Shown piece by piece: positions 1-8,058 of a stretch of 64,000 nt of DNA. The notes under the pieces were generated by a model. That model ran no database searches and was not told where the DNA came from. It saw only the letters and a program-made list of their open reading frames with translations. This stretch comes from Phycisphaerales bacterium. Lineage in GTDB: Bacteria; Planctomycetota; Phycisphaerae; Phycisphaerales; UBA1924. How positions within the stretch are numbered: the first letter of the stretch is position 1; each line of letters opens with the position of its first letter. The position numbers and the translations under genes are program-made. The stretch covers positions 47,038-111,037 of the forward strand of contig JARGPA010000012.1 in assembly GCA_029213305.1 (NCBI GenBank), read 5' to 3'.

Positions 1-1313
1 CGGATGCCGCCGAAGCAGCAGTCGATCACCTTCGTGTTATTTATACTTTGACTGCGCTCACTGCTCGGATTGTTAATAAACGAGAACTACTCGAAGCAGT
101 TATGGATCTTGTTTTTAATGAGTTCAAACCCGAACGCGGCGTGATCATGATCCAAGGTGCGACACTCGACGAACCACTCGTCCCCGGTGTTATCCGATAC
201 GCGAACTCACCAAAGCCTGACGAAGATCAAACAATCCATGTCTCTCGAACCATTCTGGATGCAGCAATGGTCGGCGAAGGTATCCTCACCACAAACGCGA
301 TGACTGATCCTCGATTTGTCTCAGGAGATTCCGTACAGCAATACCAAATCCGAAGCGCGATCTGTTCTCCCATTTCGTTCGGGGATCACTACTTTGGAGC
401 AATCTACATTGACTCATCAACCCAGAACCACGCATTTATCAAAGAGCAACTCGCGTTGCTTAACGCAGTAGGGCAACACACCGGACTCGCGATGGCGAAC
501 GCAGACGAGCATCTCAAACGCGTTAACTCCGAACGCATGGCTGCAATCGGTGAAACCGTTGCGTCACTCTCTCATTCAATTAAAAATATCCTTCAAGGAC
601 TCCGAGGCGGCGCCGATGTTGTCGAGATCGGGCTCCATAAATCTGATCTTGCAATCACAAAGAACGGATGGGGAATCCTTCGAAGAAATCTTGATCGCAT
701 CGCATCGCTCACGATGAACATGCTCGCATTTGGTCGCAAACTCCAACTGGAACTCGAACTCGCACGATTGAGTAAGATCGCAGAAGACTGCGCACAACTA
801 CTCGAAAAACAATGTTATGAAAAAGGAATCGCGTTGATCGTTGATGCAGACCCGGAGATGCCTCCGATCATGGTTGATCCGAACCTGCTCCATCAAGCGC
901 TCATGAACTTGTTAACCAATGCGATCGAAGCTGTTGAACCAAGTGTTGGGGTGATCACTGTTCGCGTTGCGTTTAATGAGTCTCGTCCTGACCCGAATGT
1001 ACCTGGCGCTATGCTTCGACCCGCTGCGACAATCACAGTGATCGATAACGGCCCAGGAGTTCGAGAAGACAAGCTCGCTTGGATCTTTGAACCTTTCAAC
1101 ACAACAAAGGGATTGAAAGGTACCGGGCTGGGGCTCGCGGTTACGAAACGAATTGTCTACGAACACAAAGGCCGAATCCGTTTGGAATCCACTCCAGGCA
1201 AAGGCGCAAGCTTCCGTATCATTCTCCCAGCTGATCTTGACACGATGCTCGATCCGTCAGCAACGAGCAACCGTCAAGGTCCACAGATGACGGATTCGCT
1301 TGGGTTGCTTTGA
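1..1313 (+). CDS. GAF-domain sensor histidine kinase, 5' end outside window
   Basis: The frame is already open at the window edge, so the N-terminus is missing; a TTG at 48 is only the first possible start inside the window. Bases about 60-500 encode a GAF-like sensor domain. Then come an H-box with SHSIKN (His codon 573-575), N-box NLLTNAIEAV, G1 box VIDNGPGV, F box FEPFNTTKG and G2 box GTGLGLAV, so the ATPase domain is complete. No receiver domain follows, so this is a free-standing kinase that would phosphorylate a separate regulator, not visible here. Related planctomycete kinases often carry an FHA domain before GAF, which would lie upstream (inference). No membrane segment is seen in the part present, which suggests a cytoplasmic sensor. 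dinB follows after 15 bases on the same strand. Confidence 0.85.
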   Translation, partial: DAAEAAVDHLRVIYTLTALTARIVNKRELLEAVMDLVFNEFKPERGVIMIQGATLDEPLVPGVIRYANSPKPDEDQTIHVSRTILDAAMVGEGILTTNAMTDPRFVSGDSVQQYQIRSAICSPISFGDHYFGAIYIDSSTQNHAFIKEQLALLNAVGQHTGLAMANADEHLKRVNSERMAAIGETVASLSHSIKNILQGLRGGADVVEIGLHKSDLAITKNGWGILRRNLDRIASLTMNMLAFGRKLQLELELARLSKIAEDCAQLLEKQCYEKGIALIVDADPEMPPIMVDPNLLHQALMNLLTNAIEAVEPSVGVITVRVAFNESRPDPNVPGAMLRPAATITVIDNGPGVREDKLAWIFEPFNTTKGLKGTGLGLAVTKRIVYEHKGRIRLESTPGKGASFRIILPADLDTMLDPSATSNRQGPQMTDSLGLL

Positions 1314-1328
1314 ACCGTACAATACGAC

Positions 1329-2546
1329 GTGTCACATTCTCGCTTCATCTTGCATATTGACATGGATGCATTCTTTGCATCTGTAGAGCAACGCGATCAC
1401 CCTGAACTTCGGGGGAAACCAGTTTTGGTTGGAGGCGATGGACCACGCGGGGTTGTCGCCGCGGCGAGCTATGAAGCGCGTGAGTATGGGTGCCACTCTG
1501 CGATGCCCTCATCGATTGCGAAACGTCTCTGCCCGCACGCGATTTTTGTCAAAGGATCTCACAGCACATATTCCCAAGTTTCAAAGCAAGTCTTCGAAAT
1601 ACTCGAACGTTTCTCTCCTGTTATCCAGCCAATCTCTGTCGATGAAGCGTTCCTTGATGTCACTGGTTCGACTCATCTCTTTGGTTCGCCGACACAGATT
1701 GCAATTGAAATCCGTAGGCTCGTCAAAGAAGAACTCAATCTGACTTGCTCTGTTGGTATCGCTCCGAACAAGTTTCTTGCGAAGCTCGCATCAGATATGA
1801 ACAAGCCCGACGGGTACACCGTCATCACGCATGACACGATCAACGAAATTTTAGATCCATTACCTGTCGAAGTGCTCATCGGAGTTGGTCCCGCTGCGAA
1901 GTCGAAACTTGATCGACTCGGAGTACGTACAGTTGCCCAGCTCAAAGCATTGCCTGTAAACACACTCCGTGCTCGATTGGGTGACTTTGGTGAAAAACTC
2001 CATCGTTTGAGTTGTGGGATTGATGATCGTCCGGTTCGCATTGATCGAGGCGCAAAGTCTATCTCTCACGAGCACACATTCGAAACTGACTTAGACAGTA
2101 TTGATGAGCTTCACGCTCTGCTCGTGCGTCAATCACAGGATGTTGCATCGCGTCTACGAAAGCACGGCCGATACGCAAAGACTGTTTCGATCAAAGTACG
2201 ATTCGGAGACTTTGAAACAATAACTCGATCGATGACACTTGAACTCCAAACAAACGAAACAAAAATAATCCACGAGAGCGCTCGATCACTGTTTGATCAT
2301 TGGGCAACACACTTTCGTCCAGTGCGCCTCCTAGGAGTTGCACTTTCACAACTCACTAAATCCCCTGCAGAGGCTGGGCTCTTTGATGCTCATAGCAACG
2401 AAAAAAATCGCGCTGTTGATCGTGCGACAGACACGATCATCAATAAGTTTGGGAAAGGCACCCTAACTCGAGCTTCGTCGATCCGTGCACCCAAAGAACA
2501 CGGAATGCACGGCCCGGGATCTGACCCATCTGATAGACCAACATGA
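1329..2546 (+). CDS. dinB: DNA polymerase IV (Y-family translesion polymerase)
   Basis: Error-prone polymerase that extends past DNA lesions. The GTG start at 1329 places the first catalytic block HIDMDAFFASVE at residues 9-20 (metal ligand Asp11); the second block SVDEAFLDV at 103-111 supplies Asp105 and Glu106. A helix-hairpin-helix stretch (LIGVGPAAKSKLDRLGV) follows near residue 185, then the little-finger domain. At 405 residues it is longer than the E. coli enzyme (about 350); the extra length is a polar C-terminal tail. It lies 15 bases after the histidine kinase gene, and its TGA overlaps the ATG of the RidA-like gene (ATGA), so the three are probably one transcript. No LexA-type box was recognised in front of it. 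Confidence 0.95.
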   Translation: MSHSRFILHIDMDAFFASVEQRDHPELRGKPVLVGGDGPRGVVAAASYEAREYGCHSAMPSSIAKRLCPHAIFVKGSHSTYSQVSKQVFEILERFSPVIQPISVDEAFLDVTGSTHLFGSPTQIAIEIRRLVKEELNLTCSVGIAPNKFLAKLASDMNKPDGYTVITHDTINEILDPLPVEVLIGVGPAAKSKLDRLGVRTVAQLKALPVNTLRARLGDFGEKLHRLSCGIDDRPVRIDRGAKSISHEHTFETDLDSIDELHALLVRQSQDVASRLRKHGRYAKTVSIKVRFGDFETITRSMTLELQTNETKIIHESARSLFDHWATHFRPVRLLGVALSQLTKSPAEAGLFDAHSNEKNRAVDRATDTIINKFGKGTLTRASSIRAPKEHGMHGPGSDPSDRPT

Positions 2547-2953
2547 ATAATTATAATTTACAAACGGTATCAACAAATAACCAATGGGAAACCAAATTCG
2601 GATACGCGCGGATCAATGCGTGTGGCCCGCATGTCTATATCGGAGGTACCGTCGCGATCAACCCAGACGGATCCCCCCACTACCCGGGGAACGCGGCTGC
2701 TCAAACAACTCGATGTTTTGAGATTATTGAACAGGCACTCAATAAAATTCATATGGATCGCTCTGCAATTATGCGATCCCGAATTTTTGTAACTGATATT
2801 TCGCACTCTCAGAGTGTTGGGCTCGCGCACAAAGCTTTCTTCAGTGCTAAGAATCCGAACCACACCCCATGTCTGACACAGGTTGAAGTGAGTGCACTAA
2901 TTTCTCCAGACTTTGTCGTTGAAATCGAGTGTGACGCGTTCAACTACCTGTGA
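2543..2953 (+). CDS. RidA/YjgF-family protein
   Basis: 136 residues, the usual size of the RidA family, whose best-known members hydrolyse reactive enamine/imine intermediates released by PLP enzymes. Family features are the N-terminal YARINACGPHVYIGGTVA block, the RSRIFVTDI strand with its arginine, and the C-terminal VEIECDAF block (usually VEIEAIA). HTPCLTQVEVSAL before it fits the active-site loop. The ATG overlaps the dinB stop by four bases, indicating translational coupling. Several RidA subfamilies are not enamine deaminases, so the exact reaction is left open. It ends just before a hairpin that serves the opposite strand. Confidence 0.85.
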   Translation: MNNYNLQTVSTNNQWETKFGYARINACGPHVYIGGTVAINPDGSPHYPGNAAAQTTRCFEIIEQALNKIHMDRSAIMRSRIFVTDISHSQSVGLAHKAFFSAKNPNHTPCLTQVEVSALISPDFVVEIECDAFNYL

Positions 2954-2957
2954 AGTT

Positions 2958-2998
2958 AAAAAAAACACTCAAACTTGCTCATTCGCAAGCTTGAGTGT
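2958..2998 (-). terminator. Intrinsic terminator for the minus-strand pirin/SnoaL unit
   Basis: Inverted repeat ACACTCAA...TTGAGTGT continued by CTTGC/GCAAG, one internal mismatch, six-base loop. Read on the minus strand it is followed by a run of eight T. On the plus strand no T-run follows, so it mainly ends the unit that begins with the pirin gene. Confidence 0.8.
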
Positions 2999-3032
2999 GC
3001 TGAACCGAAACGAGTTGTTATCCACCATGACA

Positions 3033-3401
3033 TTATCCGTGATAGAAGCGCTCACTTACAATCTTGCCTTCTACCCAGCGCTGAACCGTTGCTTGCTCAT
3101 AAATCACAGTTTGATCTTCTGTGTTCACGAATTCAAAGCTGTATTCTAAAATTGCAACGCCCTCTTGCTCGTTGATTGCAACTGCATTCCATTTCGTCCA
3201 GTTCCATTGTTTGACAACTGAAAGAAACTCCTGTTCGCGCTTAATATTCGCTTCTAAACCCTGTGTTGGGGTTTCACTATTCTCTTGCATCGTAACATTG
3301 TCACTATAAAACTCTGACATTGCTTCGAGGATTTTTCCGTTGTTGATGAAATCTTGTAGTTCTGATACTCGTTCTGCGAGGGAATTTGTTTGTACTGACA
3401 T
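3033..3401 (-). CDS. SnoaL-like (NTF2-fold) small protein
   Basis: 122 residues with the pattern of SnoaL-like/NTF2-fold proteins: an N-terminal helix (LAERVSELQDFINNGKILEA), EFYSDNVTMQEN, a central GLEANIKREQEF helix, then paired strands ending in QRWVEGKIVSERFYHG. The fold makes a cone-shaped pocket used by isomerases, cyclases and hydrolases, but also by plain binding proteins; no catalytic residues can be named with confidence. It starts 47 bases after the pirin gene on the same strand and is followed by the terminator at 2958-2998, so it is the last gene of a unit linked to oxidative or electrophile stress. A role in handling a small aromatic or quinone-like molecule would fit the neighbours (inference). 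Confidence 0.75.
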   Translation of the reverse strand: MSVQTNSLAERVSELQDFINNGKILEAMSEFYSDNVTMQENSETPTQGLEANIKREQEFLSVVKQWNWTKWNAVAINEQEGVAILEYSFEFVNTEDQTVIYEQATVQRWVEGKIVSERFYHG

Positions 3402-3448
3402 TTGTGTACTCCTGTTTCTTGTGTGTTATATGTTTACAACGATTTTGT

Positions 3449-4165
3449 TTACGAAAGCTCGAAAACCAATACTTCACTTGGTTCTATAAATGCGAGTTCA
3501 ACGGTTTCACTATCACTGATACCTATTGCGTCTCCTGCTCTTAACGAGTTATTCTCGTTATCAATCCCAGCATGTGACAACTTCACAGTTCCTTGAACCA
3601 ATTGAACCCATAACTTGCGTGACTGGTTTGAATCCAGTCTCAATGAATCACCAGGGTTGAAAACTCCTGCGTGCATTCGCGCATCTTGTTCGATTTTGAG
3701 AGACCCATCTTCACCACTCTCTGATGCAAGAAGATGGAGTCTTCCTGTTTCTTCAAGTATCGGAAACTGCTTTGATTCGTGCGATGGGTTAACGCTTTTT
3801 TCGCGAGGTTCGATCCAAATCTGGAGCAGGTGCGTTTCCTCGTTTAATGGATTAAACTCGCTATGACGAATCCCAGAACCTGCACTCATGCGCTGAATCA
3901 TTCCATGCACAATGTCTTGTTCGTTACCCAATGAATCCCGATGACGAATGGCTCCAGAGATTGGATACGTAATGATTTCCATGTCTCGATGGCCGTGCTC
4001 ACCAAACCCCATTCGCGGCGAGATCACATCTTCATTGATCACACGCAAAGTTCCAAATCCCATCCAATCCGGATCTTGGTAGTTCCCGAAACTAAATGAG
4101 TGCCTTGCATTCAACCAACCATGATCGACATGCCCTCTATCAATGCTCTTACGGATCACAACCAT
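3449..4165 (-). CDS. Pirin-family cupin protein
   Basis: 238-residue bicupin of the pirin family; some bacterial members have quercetin 2,3-dioxygenase activity and the fold binds iron or another metal. Family signatures are HGWLNARHSFSFGNY near the start, GFGEHGHRDMEIITYPISG (metal-binding His/Glu set), and MSAGSGIRHSEFNP. The start is placed at ATG 4165, because an AAAGGAGC ribosome site lies seven bases before it; the possible upstream start at 4189 would put that site inside the gene. The 142-base gap upstream contains two inverted repeats (4192-4207, 4248-4269) that match an element before the MarR gene, so the gene probably has its own regulated promoter. SnoaL follows. Confidence 0.9.
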   Translation of the reverse strand: MVVIRKSIDRGHVDHGWLNARHSFSFGNYQDPDWMGFGTLRVINEDVISPRMGFGEHGHRDMEIITYPISGAIRHRDSLGNEQDIVHGMIQRMSAGSGIRHSEFNPLNEETHLLQIWIEPREKSVNPSHESKQFPILEETGRLHLLASESGEDGSLKIEQDARMHAGVFNPGDSLRLDSNQSRKLWVQLVQGTVKLSHAGIDNENNSLRAGDAIGISDSETVELAFIEPSEVLVFELS

Positions 4166-4191
4166 CTTCAGCTCCTTTCGACGCAACACAT

Positions 4192-4207
4192 ATTTGTTAC
4201 AACAAGT
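4192..4207. promoter_or_regulatory. Candidate MarR operator, proximal to pirin
   Basis: ATTTGTT-AC-AACAAGT, an inverted repeat with one mismatch, contains the core TTGTT-AC-AACAA (4194-4205). It lies about 27 bases before the pirin start. The same core occurs at 4253-4264 and, as TTGTT-GT-CACAA, at 5434-5445 before the MarR gene. Confidence 0.5.
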
Positions 4208-4247
4208 AAACTGGCCTGCAACTGATCATATTCCTCAAATTGATCTT

Positions 4248-4269
4248 TTTATTTGTTTTAACAAATAAA
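4248..4269. promoter_or_regulatory. Candidate MarR operator, perfect 10-bp inverted repeat
   Basis: TTTATTTGTT-TT-AACAAATAAA, perfect 10-base arms with a two-base centre, between the WrbA-like and pirin genes. Core TTGTT-TT-AACAA is the same as at 4194-4205. Size and symmetry suit a dimeric winged-helix regulator. No T-run follows on either strand beyond the arms, so a terminator is less likely. Confidence 0.6.
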
Positions 4270-4307
4270 TTTATGAATTGCTGTTCTTTGTTGGATTTAC
4301 CAAGGTT

Positions 4308-4880
4308 TTAAGTGTTTGACCAGCGTTTTGTCGCGATCGCGACTCTCTCACCGAATCGTTCAGCGGTCAAATGATCTTCTCTGGGTGGAGTCTGATCCGC
4401 GGGCGCATTCTCTGATTGAGCCATCATCCCAATCGATGAAGACAATCGATCAACCCCTTCTTCTCCAACACCGATACCCATTGAGACCCAGATCATTCCA
4501 TGCTGACACGCCATAGTGTGCATTGCTTGCAATGTACTTTGCTTGTCACCTGACAAGCCTCCCCCGACTGTGAATCCGGCTGCGACTTTATCAATCCATC
4601 TGCGTTTGAACCAGAGTCCTCCAGTTTGATCCATGAATCCTTTAAATGCCGCGGACACCGATCCCATATATGTCGGCGAACCAAAGACAATCGCATTTGC
4701 ATTGTTGAGTGATTGCCATTCTGCTTGATTGTTTCCATCATCTTCAAGCTTTGGAATGTCATCAACATTCAGAATTTCAACATCGACTCCATCGACGGCC
4801 CCCACTCCTTGCACAACTGACTCGGCAATTGCTTTAGTATGTCCGAAACCTGAGTGATACACAACAACAACACGAATCAT
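4308..4880 (-). CDS. WrbA-like flavodoxin-fold NAD(P)H:quinone reductase
   Basis: 190 residues with a flavodoxin fold. The FMN phosphate loop is YHSGFGHTKAIAE (residues 8-20), the second FMN loop is FGSPTYMGSVSAAFKGFMD, and the third is GFTVGGGLSGDKQSTLQ, as in WrbA/NAD(P)H:quinone oxidoreductases and FMN-dependent reductases. Two-electron reduction of quinones avoids semiquinone radicals. Its ATG overlaps the stop of the MarR gene by four bases, so repressor and enzyme are translated together. With pirin next door, the set resembles quinone or electrophile defence operons controlled by MarR proteins (established for MhqR-type systems in Bacillus; here inferred). Confidence 0.85.
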   Translation of the reverse strand: MIRVVVVYHSGFGHTKAIAESVVQGVGAVDGVDVEILNVDDIPKLEDDGNNQAEWQSLNNANAIVFGSPTYMGSVSAAFKGFMDQTGGLWFKRRWIDKVAAGFTVGGGLSGDKQSTLQAMHTMACQHGMIWVSMGIGVGEEGVDRLSSSIGMMAQSENAPADQTPPREDHLTAERFGERVAIATKRWSNT

Positions 4881-5404
4881 GATGGGTTTCCTTTGTTTCC
4901 ATGATCACATGAACTCTGAATCAGGTAATCTTCCCGGCGGATTTTCTCAAGCAATCGCGACAAAGATTCCATCTCGTCCGAACTCATGTGACCCAACTGA
5001 TTCACTATGAGCTGATCAATCTCGGGATCAATCTTCGATAAAGTCTCGATCCCCTTTTTCGAGATTTTGACATACTTCACTCTTTTATCGTCGGACGCTG
5101 ATCTGCGTGACACCAACTTCATTGATTCCAGACGATCAACAAGACGGGTAACATCAGGCATCCGAACAACCATCTCACACCCAATGTTTGATGCACGAAC
5201 TCCTTCGTGCTCGCCACTGAGATGATGCCCCCTCAAAATCCGAAGTAGGTTGTATGACGCAGGAGAGAGTTTATATTTTTTCAAGAGAGATTGCTCAGGC
5301 GCGCTCAGATGCGCCGCTGTTCGATACAGATTAAGCATTGCTTCTTCGTGTGACGATGAGAACTTATTTGTTTTGTTGATCTGATCTTTGAGTGAACGCG
5401 CCAT
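4877..5404 (-). CDS. MarR-family transcriptional regulator
   Basis: 175-residue winged-helix repressor. The block SPASYNLLRILRGHH leads into the HTH (ASNIGCEMVVRMPDVTRLVDRLE), followed by the wing SRRSASDDKRVKYVKIS and C-terminal dimer helices. The start is taken at ATG 5404: a TTG at 5422 would lie inside the perfect palindrome 5419-5437. Cys76 sits in the HTH and Cys166 near the C-terminus, either of which could sense oxidants or quinones (inference). It is followed at once by the WrbA-like gene (4-base overlap). Auto-regulation is likely because two inverted repeats lie 15-41 bases before the start. Confidence 0.9.
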   Translation of the reverse strand: MARSLKDQINKTNKFSSSHEEAMLNLYRTAAHLSAPEQSLLKKYKLSPASYNLLRILRGHHLSGEHEGVRASNIGCEMVVRMPDVTRLVDRLESMKLVSRRSASDDKRVKYVKISKKGIETLSKIDPEIDQLIVNQLGHMSSDEMESLSRLLEKIRREDYLIQSSCDHGNKGNPS

Positions 5405-5418
5405 ACAACAATCATAGG

Positions 5419-5445
5419 ACAAGTTCTAAGAACTTGTTGTCACAA
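5419..5445. promoter_or_regulatory. Candidate operator pair in front of the MarR gene
   Basis: ACAAGTTCTAAGAACTTGT (5419-5437) is a perfect palindrome with 9-base arms around one base. It overlaps TTGTT-GT-CACAA (5434-5445), which matches the cores near pirin. The pair fills the gap between the MarR start and the end of the kinase gene. Confidence 0.6.
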
Positions 5446-5456
5446 ACATAATAGAT

Positions 5457-7775
5457 CTATGCGGCTGCCTTACCCGATCGACCGAGATCAAGCATATTGA
5501 CAAGAACTGAATACAGTTCATCACGCTCAATCGGTTTGGTTGAGTACTCATCACATCCTGCAGCGAGACATTCTTCTCTTGCCCCACCCATTGCGTGGGC
5601 TGTGAGCGCGACAATCGGAACTGAAATTCCGAGCTCACGGAGTGTCTTGGTTGCACGATAACCATCCACAATAGGCATTTGCATGTCCATCAGGACCAGG
5701 TCATATGAGTTTTGCTTTGTCAATACCGAGATTGCTTCTTGGCCGTTCTCGACAAAGTCAACTTCGAGCCCAAACTTGTTCAGAATACGAATAATCAATC
5801 TACGATTGTCAACACCATCTTCAGCAAGGAGCACTTTCCCGTTCAGTGTTGGGTAGCCGGCGCCTGAGTTGTTTGTCTTGATTTGGTTCGGATCTGCAAG
5901 AGACTCTACGAACTTTGTTCCCTCGACGCAGTTTGCAGGAATCACGAGAGAGAACACTGACCCGACCCCTTTGGTGGACTCAACTTCGATGTCTCCGCCG
6001 AGTAAGAATGCAAGCCTCTGCGAGATTGTTAAGCCTAATCCGGTTCCTTCGTATCGTCTTGATACTGAGTTATCGATCTGCTCGAATGGTTTAAAAATAC
6101 CCTTGATTTCTTTTTTGGTAACACCTGATCCGGTATCTTCGATCGCAAACCAAATTTGATTATCACGATAATCAAGCGCCAAACAAACAGCACCTTCTTC
6201 TGTATACTTGATTGCGTTCCCGACAAGATTAATCAAAATCTGTTTCACTCGATACGCATCTGTTTTGATCGAAGCAGGTATCGGATTTTCGAAACGGACT
6301 GACATATCGAGTCCCTTAGCGCGAGCACTGATCATCAATGAGTTGTAGACATCTCTCACAGTGTCAAGTATCTCACATTGATCAAGATGAACTTTGAGCT
6401 TACCCGATTCCACCTTTGATAAATCAAGCACATCGTTGATGATCATCATCAAATGCTTTCCAGATCGTTGGATTGATGCGATTGCTTCGATATTGCTCTC
6501 GCTTGATTCGTTCGAAACATTGTCTTCGAGCAACTCGCCGTACCCGAGAATAGCCGTCATCGGCGTTCGAATTTCATGACTCATATTCGCGAGGAAGTCA
6601 GACTTTGCCCTGTTCGCACTTTCTGCTTGTAACGCAAGTAAGCGCTGACGATATTCGCTCTCGCGGATTGAAGTTGTCATTGATCCTGCGATTCGGATTG
6701 CCTTTGCTTTTGTTCTTGTGATCGACCAAGTAATCATGGTAAGCAAACCGGTAATCAGAAAACCTGTGATCAGTACTTCGACCGAGCTCTTCGATGTAAC
6801 CCAAGGCTGATGTTTTTGTTTGCTCATCACTTTGAGTACCAATGATTGATTCTCAATCTGTAGTGGAATATTTGTTGAACAACACTGATCTTGTTGATCC
6901 TCTGACGCCATCGACGAACGATAGAGAACTTGTGCTTTGATCTGATTCATCTGCGGGCGAGTTGCCAGTTGGATCTCAAAGTAGTCCCACTCTTTTTGCC
7001 ACTCGCTTTTGAAAAACTGACTCATCCCAACTGAAGAAACAACCCATCCAAGGATTGCTTCTCTGCGTTGCTCAACTGTTTCAATTTCCATTGCCGTTTT
7101 ATAGACAGGCAAAGCAAAGACAAGTCCCCATTCCCTCACTCCAGTTTGAAGGAGTTGGATCGGGTCAGAAACACATAGCACTCCTTTGTCTCTCGATTGA
7201 TCATACACAATGCGATTTTCAGGGCGAGCAGCAACATTGAGACCCCATGCTATCCTGTTCCTGGATGCAGGTTCAAAATACTTGATTAAGTAGTTCGGGG
7301 TTGAATCTGATATTTCATATCCGGGATGGGCGTGCACCTGATAATCAGGTGCGTCATCGGCTCGGGTTTTTACAAGGTACTCTTCAAGATCGTCAGGTTC
7401 TACATACTGAACGATTCCAAAACCAAGCACGCCGGGAAAGTGCTCGTTTAGACTTTCCTCGTTGTAGTACATCCCCCACTCGCGGCGGGTAACTTCGTGA
7501 CTGGATTCGAAGAATCGTCTTCCAAACTCAATTCCTACTTTGTAGTCGTTGATCCGCTCGACAATATCATTGCGAATTGAAATCGCATTCTCTTCAAGCT
7601 TGTTTGATTGAGTTCGTTTGGATGATTGATACACCATCGTGTACGCTGCGATCCAAGTTGTCATCGCAATAAGAAACACGAGAACCATTGCGAGATATCC
7701 ATCAACAAAACGGCTCCACACTCCGATTGGCGGAGAGGATTTAAGCTCATCAACTTGGTTGATTGGATCAGTCAT
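5457..7775 (-). CDS. CHASE-domain hybrid sensor histidine kinase with receiver domain
   Basis: Membrane kinase of about 772 residues (ATG at 7775; a GTG at 7793 would add six). One TM helix (YLAMVLVFLIAMTTWIAAY), an extracytoplasmic CHASE-type sensor (GRRFFESSHEVTRREW, HFPGVLGFGIVQYVEP), a second TM helix (VLITGFLITGLLTMITW), then HisKA with NMSHEIRTPM, N-box LVGNAIKYTEEG, G1 IEDTGSGV, F box FKPFEQ, G2 GTGLGLTIS and a C-terminal receiver (phospho-acceptor in VLMDMQMPIVDG, Lys in STKPIERDE). CHASE domains bind small ligands; the ligand here is unknown. No Hpt domain or output regulator is adjacent. Its 3' end is only 11 bases from the MarR operator region. Confidence 0.92.
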   Translation of the reverse strand: MTDPINQVDELKSSPPIGVWSRFVDGYLAMVLVFLIAMTTWIAAYTMVYQSSKRTQSNKLEENAISIRNDIVERINDYKVGIEFGRRFFESSHEVTRREWGMYYNEESLNEHFPGVLGFGIVQYVEPDDLEEYLVKTRADDAPDYQVHAHPGYEISDSTPNYLIKYFEPASRNRIAWGLNVAARPENRIVYDQSRDKGVLCVSDPIQLLQTGVREWGLVFALPVYKTAMEIETVEQRREAILGWVVSSVGMSQFFKSEWQKEWDYFEIQLATRPQMNQIKAQVLYRSSMASEDQQDQCCSTNIPLQIENQSLVLKVMSKQKHQPWVTSKSSVEVLITGFLITGLLTMITWSITRTKAKAIRIAGSMTTSIRESEYRQRLLALQAESANRAKSDFLANMSHEIRTPMTAILGYGELLEDNVSNESSESNIEAIASIQRSGKHLMMIINDVLDLSKVESGKLKVHLDQCEILDTVRDVYNSLMISARAKGLDMSVRFENPIPASIKTDAYRVKQILINLVGNAIKYTEEGAVCLALDYRDNQIWFAIEDTGSGVTKKEIKGIFKPFEQIDNSVSRRYEGTGLGLTISQRLAFLLGGDIEVESTKGVGSVFSLVIPANCVEGTKFVESLADPNQIKTNNSGAGYPTLNGKVLLAEDGVDNRRLIIRILNKFGLEVDFVENGQEAISVLTKQNSYDLVLMDMQMPIVDGYRATKTLRELGISVPIVALTAHAMGGAREECLAAGCDEYSTKPIERDELYSVLVNMLDLGRSGKAAA

Positions 7776-8058
7776 TCGAGACGATTTACCCACAGATCAC
7801 ATTCGACAGTCGAACGATTCGACACTTCAATTTCGGTGTCTTTCTGGTGATAATCGAGTCAATTACCTAATTCAGGATTAATTACGAACAGTTTAGTAAG
7901 CACACTTACTCCTTGTTCAGAGTGTCCTGAGTATGTTTTTCTCGTAAACCACCATATACCGAGGAGCTGCGATCAAGAAATCAACAGGCAGGCAACATCT
8001 GCGCAATCCATGGGAGGCTCAAATGTGGTAACTTGCTAATCTTATTGAGGAGTTAAAC

